Shown: piece after piece, positions 48,079 to 57,500 of the stretch
Numbering within the stretch: position 1 is the first letter of the stretch
Layout: the number at the start of each line of letters is the position of its first letter
The notes under the pieces: model-generated
What the model was told of the DNA's origin: nothing
Databases searched by the model: none
What the model saw: only the letters and a program-made list of their open reading frames with translations
Assembly (NCBI RefSeq): GCF_964340395.1
Contig: NC_135569.1
Span: 5,256,540 to 5,314,039 of the forward strand
DNA length: 57,500 nt
DNA from: Glandiceps talaboti
Taxonomy: Eukaryota; Hemichordata; Enteropneusta; Spengelidae
Reading direction: 5' to 3'
Made by a program: the position numbers and the translations under genes

Positions 48079-51000
48079 ATGAGTGACCATAAACTTAGCC
48101 CAACTACACCACCTGGAGTTGGAAAAATATCGCCTGCTGTGAGTCCGACAGGTGTTATTGGACAAAACGTGACCAGTTCAACCGGATCTGTTGATATACC
48201 AGACAGTATGAAAGTGAGTCCACGTACTGGAGTAACCGTAACAGCAACTGTCGTGAGACCACATCTACATTCGCCAGGGGCAACAAGTACTGCGACAATG
48301 ATGAGGCCGCATCCCGGTTCAACAGGGTCGACAACGACTATAGTACGACCACACCTGACTGTAAGTGTTGCTGGTTCAGGCTCTCCAGCTGTAGTCAGAC
48401 CACATCTGGCTGTGAATAGTGTGGCGGCTGTGGCCACCAACATGATGACATCCTCTGTTAGACCTCACATACCTGTACAACTATGTCCAGAGAGACAAGT
48501 ACAGGTAAACCTGATGGTGTTATCAATGACCTTGTCTTCTATCAACTATTCCCAACTAATAATGAAAACATTGTGGGTGGCACGGGGGTGGAAAAATGAA
48601 CGCACACCGAACAGAAATGAACAAAAATCTGATGATTGGAAATTTGATATGTAGTAAAACTGAACTATGAGATTCAGCAGTGATTCTTCCAAAATTATAT
48701 AGCCATAACAGTTGAAATCTACAGAAACCGTTTATGAAATCTACCGGTAGTAACTTTTTTATCCTGATTTCTCTTAAATGCGAGACAATCACATATAATA
48801 CCAGTTAACTTTAATTGGCCACATTCGAGAAATACAGTTGAAATAGTCCAAAAACCATTTGTACTATAAAACTAAATACATTGTAACCAGGATTTCCATA
48901 TTGTCTGATATTATAAAATAATAACATTTTATGGTAATTTTACACAGCCACAGCTATGTAATTAGAGATATTTTACTATTTGGGGTTATAATGCATTCTG
49001 TGTGTTACTAGCAGTAAACAATACTGCAGGTCAGTTCTGTGTTACATACAACATATACATTTATTTTACATATATATGGTAAAGGTTGGGAATAGGTGAT
49101 AGATAACTTTCATTGATTGGTGTTAATACCAGACAGAGGATTACTTGCATTGGGTACAGTTTATGAACTGGTCTTTTGTGGATTGGTGTATGTCAAATGA
49201 AAATCAATGCAAGGATGGTGGGGGTGGGGGTGTGGTGGTAGTTGGGGGTGTCTGGATACTAACAAGGTCAAAATGTTGTCTCATCTTGAATTATCAAGGC
49301 ATTCTGACTACGATATCTACTGTATCCCAATGTTAGTGTCCATAAAGGAAAGTCATATCTTACATTTGTGGGGAGGGGGATGTTGTCGGGATACTATTGA
49401 TGTCAAAATCGTAAATTTGTGTATTTATTTGGACTGGGAAAGATTATTAAGAATTCTGAGAAAAACTGTTTCATTGACAACTGCTCAGCTGTAAAATGTG
49501 TTGGTATCATTCACTTCATTTATTAATATGGATCAAGTGGTTATCAGTATTGAGCTGGCATTTATCAGTATGGAGCTGGCATTTATCAGTATGGGGCTGG
49601 CATTTATCAGTATGGATCAAGTGTTTATCACTATGGAGCTGGTATTTATCAGTATGGAGCTGGTATAGGCAGAAGTGACATACATGTACTTGATTAGGCC
49701 CTGCCAAGTAACTTCCGTTAGGTGTTGTTGACTATTTCTGTGTGTTACTGTAATAATACAACAATATAAGCAGTTAACATTATGTTTATGGTAGTTTCCT
49801 AACAAGACCAACAGGTCACTTCTACCTAACTTTGCATCAATGCCAACTCTATGCTGATAACCAAAAGTGAATGAAACCAATGCATATAATCTTGTTTAAC
49901 AGCAAAGTTTCTATTAAACATAGCGAATTCACACAGGGTTTATACTGCAAACTATGTTATCCCAGTACATACATGCAAGTAATCCACTGTATGGTGTTTA
50001 TACCATGCAAGTATATCAAGCTACTTAGATTGCAGTGCATTGTAGAGTAAAGGTCACAGTTCATAGTTCATAGTTCATAGTTATTTTACTAAACCCTTAC
50101 TGTCATCTTCATAATGTTTTTATTCACATTTGCAATATTCTCATTGGTTGTGAGTATGTTTTATAGCAAATTCTTTCTCTCCAAAACGTAAGCTAGAAAA
50201 GGTGTTATTGTTTCTCTCCATGGTTGTGGGAGTCTGATTTTTTATAGTGTGTGTTTGACTAGCATGAGATAGAAAAATTCTGATTGGTTATGACTGTGTG
50301 TTTCACTCTTCTTCATACATACACTGTAATGTATTGGTTGAAAGTGGTTGATTTTCTGTGATTGGTTGCCACTCGGTCACAGTCACAGTGATTGGTTGCC
50401 ACTCAGTCACAATCTCTGTGATTGGTTGCCATTCAGTCACAATCACTGTGATTGGTTGCCACTCAGTCACAATCTCTGTGATTGCTTGCCATTCAGTCAC
50501 AGTCATTGTGATTGGTTGCCACTCAGTCACAATCACTGTGATTGGTTGCCACTCAGTCACAATCACTGTGATTGGTTGCCACTCAGTCACAGTCATTGTG
50601 ATTGGTTGCCACTCAGTCACAGTCATTGTGATTGGTTGCCACTCAGTCACAATCACTGTGATTGGTTGCCACTCAGTCACAATCACTGTGATTGGTTGCC
50701 ACTCAGTCACAATCACTGTCATTGGTTGCCACTCAGTCACAATTTCCTTCCATTATAAATAACTTAGAACAGTTCTGATTGGGTTAATATGATTGACTGC
50801 ATACATATTTTTCTGTGTAACATTTTATCTTGCATGATCTAGTTATTCCTAAATACTGAAATTCCAATGAAATGCATGCAATTCAAAGTAATAACAGCAT
50901 GGGAAGTGATATAAACCACTGAAAGTGTTACTGGGAACCTGGAAATTTTCACTAAAGACTTCAACCATAGTCCCGCCACCAACAGGGGTCTATGCTTTAA

Positions 51001-54000
51001 ACACATGTAGTGACTAAAATGTCTTCTTGTACATAAACACAGTGGTAATTAGTAAAAATTAGTCTTTGAAACTAGCTGAAGACTGTAAAATCACAAAATT
51101 TTGAAGTAGTGAAAATATCCATGTTTACAGTTCTACATGTATCTATCAAGTGAAATTACAACTTCAACTTGCCACATGATCAGCTTTGATTATAAATATA
51201 CTACATAAAGTCTTCAGACATTTTGCGGTGTATTTTTATTATTTCTTACTATTTTGTTCTTTGTGTTGTTTTTTTACAGGTGATACAGAGACCAGTTCAG
51301 CAAGTCCCATACAGTGTAGCCACACAGTTACCTGTATATGCACATCAACAAGTTCTCCTACAGGGTCTACCACATGGTACTATTGCTGTGCCCCAACAAA
51401 TACAGGGTATGGTAGAATAGAAATTACTGCCAAAATGATGTAGGGTTGGTGTTTCACTCATGAGATATGACATTTAATACACACCCTCAGACTATAGGTA
51501 TTATATCACCTCTATGTAGGTATGATATAGACATTACTCTGTAGGTATGATATCATAATCTATAGGTATTATATCACCTCTATGTAGGTATGACATAGAC
51601 ATTATGATGTAGGTATGCCATCATAATCTATAGCTTTGACATTACTATGTAGGTATGATATCATAATCTATAGGTATGACATCACCACTATATGGGTATG
51701 ATGTCATAATCTCTAGGTTTGACATCACTCTGTGGATATGATATCATAACCTATAGGTATGACATCACCACTATGTGGGTATGACGTCATAATCTGTAGG
51801 TTTGACATCACCACTATGTGGGTATGACGTCATAATCTGTAGGTATGACATCATCACTATGTGGGTATGACGTCATAATCTGTAGGTTTAACATTACTAT
51901 GTAGGTATGATATCATAACCTATAGGTATGACATCACCACTATGTGGGTATGATGTCATAATCTGTAGGTATGACATCATCACTATGTGGGTATGACGTC
52001 ATAATCTGTAGGTATGACATCACTATGTGGGTATGACGTCATAATCTGTAGGTATGACATCACCACTATGTGGGTATGACATCATCTATAACTTTGACAT
52101 TACTATGTAGGTATGATATAACGTATAGGTATGACATCACCTCTATGTAAGTATGATATCATAACCTATAGGTATGACATCACTATGTGGGTATGACGTC
52201 ATAATCTGTAGGTGTGACATCACTATGTGGGTATGACGTCGTAATCTGTAGCTTTGACATCACCACTATGTGGGTATGACATCATAATCTATAGCTTTGA
52301 CGTCACCACTATGTGGGTATGACATCATAATCTATAGCTTTGGCATCACCACTATGTGGGTATGATATCATAATCTATAGCTTTGACATCACCACTATGT
52401 GGGTATGACATCATAACCTATAGCTTTGACATCACCACTATGTGGGTATGTAATGGCATCATGATACCATATACTAAGGTATGACATCACCAAAGTGGCA
52501 CTATATGTTTGATGTGATATCGTGTACTATAACTACATTATACTATATTTACTATACAGGTATGACATCACCACCACTGTCTGCTAGATCTCCTACTGGT
52601 ACCAATGCCCCAGGTAATCAACCTAGTATTGCTATGTTACAGCAAGTTGTAAGTGCTGCAGGTGGTCCCACTGTTAGTATCCCTGGCCACGCTGGTACCA
52701 CGGCTCCATCCAATGTTAATCCGGGTAGTTTAAATGCATTGACAGCCACAGTGAATGCCCTGCAACCAACAGTGACATCCATTCCACAAATGTCACCAGG
52801 TGGACAGCATGGAAAATTTCCCGGAAAGACTGGCGGTAGTATTGTTATTGGAACATCTGCTTTGGGAAACATTCATGGAAAACTTGGCAAGCCAATGATG
52901 GGACGACATGGTCCGATACGTGGACCACATGGAACATTACATGATCCAAAACAACATGTTATCATCACCACACAAACGCCAATTTTTGTTCGTCCACAAC
53001 GGCAACCTGCAATCACGGCGCAACCACCAATGCAAACAAGCACAGTCGTCACAACGCAAACACTTCCACGTCATAATATCGCAACTGTTATGGTACCACC
53101 GCAGACAAGTGTACGACATATGACCGGGAATCCACACAAACCGCAACAGATTGTTGTCACCGCTCAAAGTCTTGGACAACCACGAATTGAAAAACGTGTG
53201 AACGTTAACGCTGTGAAACATCTACACACAATGCCAACCACACTAACAATTCCAAATCCAGCCAAATTATATAAACTTGAAAGATCTCATGATATGAGAC
53301 CCCAACATACATATAGGCAACAACCCAGTGGAAGCAGCAAGCTTCACAAGAAACCAGAACCCACAAAAGTACATCCGCAGCCCCAAACGCAGCAGTCACC
53401 ATTGCTAACTGTGACAGTTACGCCAACACCAACATCCACAACTCCACCGACGCACCAACCACCACAACATGTACAACAGCAGCATCATCAACCCCCACAG
53501 AACCCCCACAATGCAACAAAAGCAGAAGAGAAGAAGGACAACAAACCAACAAACACTAGTCAAGATCAGCTACAGAGTAGTGCAAAAGCAGCTGGAGGTA
53601 ACCACGGCAATGGAAACCCAAACAAAAGCAGCGACAGTAATGTGAAAAATGCAAAAGAGAGAGAAGATGAGCATGAAAAAGAACAGAACCAGGATGGTAT
53701 GGAGAAGCCAAAAGAACCACAGAAGGCAGTTGTCAGACCACAAGTTCTCACTCACATTATTGAAGGTTTTGTCATAGAGGAGGCCAAGGAACCATTCCCA
53801 GTAAGTGCATTTACTAGTATATTATTATACTATACTACTGGAGCCAAATTAGTTCCCGGGGACACTCAAGCAATGCGGGAGTTACATGCAAGTTGTCTAA
53901 GGTGTACAAGCATGTTTTTTTAGCCTCAGTAATAAACGTCTTAAAGAGGAACACCATTCCAGGAAATAAAGGCATTTTCATAAACTGTTGGTTCTGGAGA

Positions 54001-57000
54001 GTAATTTCATGATTTTACATCCACCTACAATATATTTGCGATTTCAGAGAAACATCAAGTTGATCTTGTGCCTTTATAGAGTATCTTTGCTATAGGACAT
54101 TGAGTCATGGAGTCAGCAGAAATAATATATTCACGGTTGGACTATGAATATTCATGAGATACTTTTTACACTGAAAGGAATAAGCACTTATGAGTCATGA
54201 ATATTCATTGTTCAACCAACTATCTCTCTGTCAACTGTCTTGAAGGAAAGTCATTGAAACTCGTAAATCATAGAGCGTCCTCAACAGTTACAACCTGTCA
54301 TTATCCAGCAGCAAACTGACCAATCACAGAGTTCCTTTTATACTGTCAATGTTGACTGCTTTTTGGCAACGTTGGAGCATCACAGAGTTGACAGGATGTG
54401 CCATTTTACACAACAGTAAACACAACAACACACCCCATTGGGCATTGAGTTGTTGATGGCAGTCAATCAGGTTAACTAGTTTAGGTTGATTTAAATATAC
54501 GAGTTTCAATGACATTCTTCAAGGCAGATGAGATATTGTCATAATGTATTGATTATTCAAGATGGTTGCTCACTTGATTTTGTTCACAGACTCGCGCCAA
54601 AAAGAGATATTTTATGAAATTGAGACATTATATATTCACAGGTCAGTAAATCAGCATTGTTGGCTGATTTGGCACCTTCCAAGAAAACAGGCTCATCATC
54701 CGTATCATCTGATCAAGAAAGTTTACCACTGACCACCAAGGAAAGGAAAGAAAAGATACCTAGAGATCGAGAACTAGGTAAGAGTTGACTTTGTGATAGA
54801 AATCTACCCTGTGATTCTAAATATGGAATGATTCAAAATCACATGACTGATATCCAGTAATGTGATTGGCAGTACATTTCTAAATATGGAGTGATTCAAA
54901 ATCACATGGCTGATATCCAATGATGTGATTGGCTGTACATTTCTAAATACAAAATCACATGGTTAATATCCAGTGATAGGATTGGTTGTCGGCTTTTTGT
55001 CATATAAAGTCACATGACTGCTATATATTGTCAACTTCTAAAAAAAATGTGTAACCATTACGACCAATTTTCAAAGTTCATTTTGAAGAATAAAGCAAAG
55101 ATTATTATTCGTTTTATTCAACATAATTAATAAATCTTAAGTGAATTTTTCTTAATCACAGTTGTTTACCTAGTTTATTTATAAATCATTTCCTCATGTA
55201 TAATAAAAAATATTTTGCGCACTTTTTTTAGATGTTTATAATTATTGAGTGCCAGCACAGATTTTGTTTATATTGTTTACAGTGCTTCCAATCAAAGTAT
55301 GAATGACAAACTACATATTGATATATTACCAAAGTAGATCTGTGTCTTTGTACATAATTTAGTAGGGTCAGATCAAAGATGTGCCACAATTGTGTGTCAT
55401 TACTGAAAACTTCAATCATAACAAATTCAAATTTGGTGCCTCTAATAGTTACCGAGGTTTGTTGTCTAATACATCACTCTGTACATCTAGCCATGATGAT
55501 ATCTACCAATAGACGGGGTTTATTTGCAACAATGAATATTGTGTGCCCGTTTCGGCAGCATTATCAAAGTAAACTGTTATTCAACTTTGCCACTGAGTAG
55601 GCATTGTTGTGACTAGTAAAGCTAAATCTACATCAATGCATGCATCAGGCCAAGTTCAGTAATGTATCATTATGTTGGAGTACTTCATTATTCATGCTTC
55701 GATTGGAAGCACTGTAAACAATTTTTGTTATGTAGAATATTTAGTAAAAGCTGTTAAATTGAATAAAAAATCAAAAGTGAAGAGCCATTTCTCATCCATA
55801 TGACACTGTGAAAATACACTACAGACAACAAATATGAGTACTTGTGAATAATTTGATAAAGAATTCCGAGTGAATTTAGATCACATAAAGACCTTTACGA
55901 AACCTATTATAGCTGTGTACAATCTGATTAAAATCTGATGTGGTGAATATGACTTGATTTCTTCATTACTTCTGTTTCCTTCGATTATTGTCAATTGTTT
56001 ATGATATTATACTTCTACATGTAGGAGTGAGTGCGCAATCACTCACCGAGTGACAAAATGAAAAACAAACAAATATGATGTATATAAAGGAAACAGATGT
56101 ATTATTAGTATTATTATTTAGTTATTATTTATTTATTTATTGTAGAAAAAAACCACGCTACACGTGTGTCTCAGCACATTGTACAGACTGAAGTTAAAAA
56201 TTGCAAAGTGACTAAATGAGGAAAGAAAATAACAGCACACACAGAGGGAAAAAAATACAATAAAATAAAAAATATCGAATAAAAAAAAAATCAGAACTAA
56301 GTATAAAACCAACCCATTTTAAAATAATTCACATTGTATAAAAACTGACAAGTTAAAATCAAGTATTAAAGCAGTCAAGTTATATTCCTAACATGGACAA
56401 AAGGACTTGTCATTTATTTTACCAAACCCAATTTTACACTTTCTCAAGTCCATGTCTCCTAGTTGGCTCGCCATTGTAGTTGGACTGAGTATAGCTTCTG
56501 CAACAAACTCGTATACTCCTACATCATGCAGATATTAATCAGATTGAGCTGTGAAATAATACCATAGACATGTTGGTGTTATGTTACTCATTAATATGCA
56601 TATATGTCACCGTAATGACACTTGTCATGCACATTAGGTCACTTAAATCTTTCTCTGTTTTCCAGTAGACGACACTTGCCATCAGAATCAAGAATTACTG
56701 AAGTGTGAATTCTGCGGAAAGATGGATATAGCCCAGAAATTTAAAAGATCAAAGAGGTTCTGTTCTATGGCTTGTGCTAAACGTTACAATGTTGGCTGTT
56801 CTAAGAGGCTCGGACTCTTCAAACCTTCCAAACCTAACAAGTATAAGTTTAAGATGAGTAAGAAAATGGCAATGACTTGCAAGACTAAAGGAATGCGTGG
56901 TAAACATGGACGATTGGCATTTAATATACATGAAGAAAGGGTAGGTTTTTTACAATTCTATTCAACGATCACTCCTATCAGAATCAAACACTTTATTCAT

Positions 57001-57500
57001 CCCACTATAGAGGAAATTTTAAAAAGAGGCATAAACTGAGTTTGTGAGTTTTTTACTCAAGTGAAAATGCTTATGGGAGTTGAGAAAGTATAAATGGTCT
57101 TTCTGCTACTTTAAATCTGTGTCAGGGGTAATAATTATAAAACATTTTTAGCAGTGTCGGAAAGCACTATATAAAAAAGCAACACTATACATCCATACCA
57201 AGGTAATAATTATAATTGTGATTGCTATGAATGCAATGGCTGATGTGGGATCTCGTGAGATCTGCTGTGAGACGAAAAATGGCTTATTGCTTTGAGCACA
57301 GAGTGAGCAAGCACTGTATAAAAACCAGCTGTTATTTATTATTATTATTATTTTTACAGTTGCGGCTAATGGACGAAGACAGTCAAAGTAGTCAACAAAC
57401 TGACAGCACACCGTCACCAGAAACACCACCTAATTATGACGATAATGACTATGATATGGACATGGATACTGACCCCATCATAATTACCGACCCAAAACGA
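48079..57500 (+). CDS. PHC: Polyhomeotic-like PRC1 subunit (PHC), 3' partial
   Basis: Structural subunit of canonical PRC1 in the nucleus. Exons: 48079-48504, 51280-51406, 52560-53800, 54642-54777, 56666-56940, and 57360 to the window end; phases agree, with 782 codons in the window. An in-frame TAG at 48070-48072, part of the acceptor region, fixes the ATG. Residues 1-142 carry five RPH motifs; the large exon is Gln/Pro/Thr/His-rich as in vertebrate PHC. Homology domain 1 (QVLTHIIEGFVIEEAKEPFP) ends at residue 598, followed by VSKSALLADL from the next exon. The FCS zinc finger has Cys at 657, 660, 676 and 680 (CEFCGKM, then FCSMACAKRYN), a nucleic-acid-binding module. The last exon seen is acidic and Ser/Pro-rich. 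The C-terminal SAM domain expected for the family lies beyond 57500. Exons in the 2.8-kb intron after 48504 may have been missed. Confidence 0.95.
49540..49666. repeat. 22-bp minisatellite
   Basis: About six units of TATCAGTATGGAGCTGGCAT in the PHC intron 48505-51279. Confidence 0.85.
50361..50750. repeat. 30-bp minisatellite, 13 units, each with a CCAAT box
   Basis: Units begin every 30 bp from 50361 with ATTGGTTGCCACTCAGTCAC. ATTGG (CCAAT on the other strand) is intact in 12 of 13; the unit at 50481 has ATTGC. The period is a multiple of three, so long artefactual frames run on both strands. Confidence 0.95.
51440..52480. repeat. Minisatellite of about 40 bp filling a PHC intron
   Basis: Alternating blocks of AGGTATGACATCACCAC, TATGTGGGTATGACGTCA and TAATCTGTAGG over about 1 kb of the 1153-nt intron 51407-52559. 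Seven exact TGACGTCA motifs occur at 51782, 51825, 51868, 51994, 52034, 52194 and 52298. Confidence 0.92.
53729..54671 (+). other. PHC homology domain 1 (HD1)
   Basis: Coded by the end of exon 52560-53800 and the start of exon 54642-54777. Reads VVRPQVLTHIIEGFVIEEAK, then EPFPVSKSALLADL. HD1 is a conserved stretch of polyhomeotic proteins N-terminal to the FCS finger. Its presence separates this gene from other FCS/SAM proteins such as SCM and L3MBTL. Confidence 0.85.
53995..54230 (+). repeat. Dispersed repeat family 4, copy 2
   Basis: Most complete copy: matches 43915-44070 at both ends and, as reverse complement, 13776-13883 in its right half. In the PHC intron 53801-54641. Confidence 0.65.
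54806..54985. repeat. Tandem repeat of about 75 bp, about 2.5 units
   Basis: Blocks ATTCAAAATCACATG, CTGATATCCA, ATGTGATTGGC and ACATTTCTAAATA repeat in order, directly after the donor of exon 54642-54777. Confidence 0.8.
56705..56800 (+). other. FCS-type zinc finger of PHC
   Basis: Within exon 56666-56940: CEFCGKMDIAQKFKRSKRFC, then SMACAKRYNVGC. The C-x2-C-x15-C-x3-C spacing with FCS before the second Cys pair is the PHC/SCM/L3MBTL zinc finger that binds nucleic acid without clear sequence preference. A lysine-rich stretch follows. Confidence 0.92.

Larger units (their letters stand above)
48505..51279 (+). other. PHC intron with two minisatellites
   Basis: The donor ACAG/GTAAAC and the acceptor TTTTTTACAG/GTGATA are both good. 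The intron holds a 22-bp array (49540-49666) and the 30-bp CCAAT array (50361-50750). A small exon cannot be excluded; none was found. Confidence 0.5.

Noticed and set aside
50361-50750. Regularly spaced 30-bp repeat resembling a CRISPR array
   Set aside because: Units are contiguous with no unique spacers, and the host is an animal with introns; this is a minisatellite.
50303-50762. Overlapping frames of 134-145 codons on both strands with 10-residue repeats
   Set aside because: The 30-bp repeat unit is a multiple of three and lacks stops in these frames; the region sits inside a PHC intron.

Overview
The window is nuclear DNA from an animal, almost certainly an invertebrate bilaterian. Genes are split by GT-AG introns of about 0.1-8 kb, the base composition is AT-rich, and microsatellites, minisatellites and short dispersed repeats fill most introns. 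The gene content (class I glucose transporters, a SAND+SAM protein of the SAMD7/SAMD11 type, one polyhomeotic gene) fits an invertebrate chordate, hemichordate or other slow-evolving bilaterian; the species cannot be fixed from sequence alone. Nothing bacterial, viral or CRISPR-like was seen.

Layout. (1) 104-8311, + strand: class I facilitative glucose transporter (GLUT-A), 11 in-window exons, first exon cut off by the window edge. (2) 8312-12994: gene-poor gap with a 351-bp foldback element. (3) 12995-22946, - strand: a second, complete class I transporter (GLUT-B, 12 exons, 526 aa), tail-to-tail with GLUT-A and sharing most exon lengths. (4) 22947-33436: no recognised gene; it holds an unassigned candidate exon, a CpG-rich stretch near 25.3-25.6 kb that could be the promoter and first non-coding exon of the next gene, and many simple repeats. 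(5) 33447-40925, + strand: SAMD11/SAMD7-like Polycomb protein, acidic N-terminus, SAND domain and C-terminal SAM domain, 531 aa in my model. (6) 40926-44312: its 3' untranslated region and a short intergenic gap. (7) 48079-57500, + strand: polyhomeotic-like (PHC) PRC1 subunit with homology domain 1 and an FCS zinc finger; its C-terminal SAM domain lies beyond the window.

The strongest biological message is gene order. SLC2A (class I), SAMD7/11 and PHC are also neighbours in vertebrates (from memory: human 3q26 carries SLC2A2, SAMD7 and PHC3; 12p13 carries SLC2A3/14 and PHC1; 1p carries SLC2A1, PHC2 and SAMD11). The window therefore looks like the unduplicated version of a vertebrate paralogon. 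SAMD7/11 and PHC proteins act together in PRC1 through SAM-SAM contacts, so two partner genes lie side by side on one strand.

The second theme is repeat structure. Two introns, one in GLUT-B and one in PHC, consist almost wholly of minisatellites whose units copy the adjoining splice-site sequence and share a core. There is a 13-unit CCAAT array with exact 30-bp period, an array of AACTGGTT/AACCAGTT palindromes, and at least five small dispersed or foldback element families with no recognised coding capacity. All exon models were made by eye from splice signals, reading frame and family similarity, with no transcript evidence.
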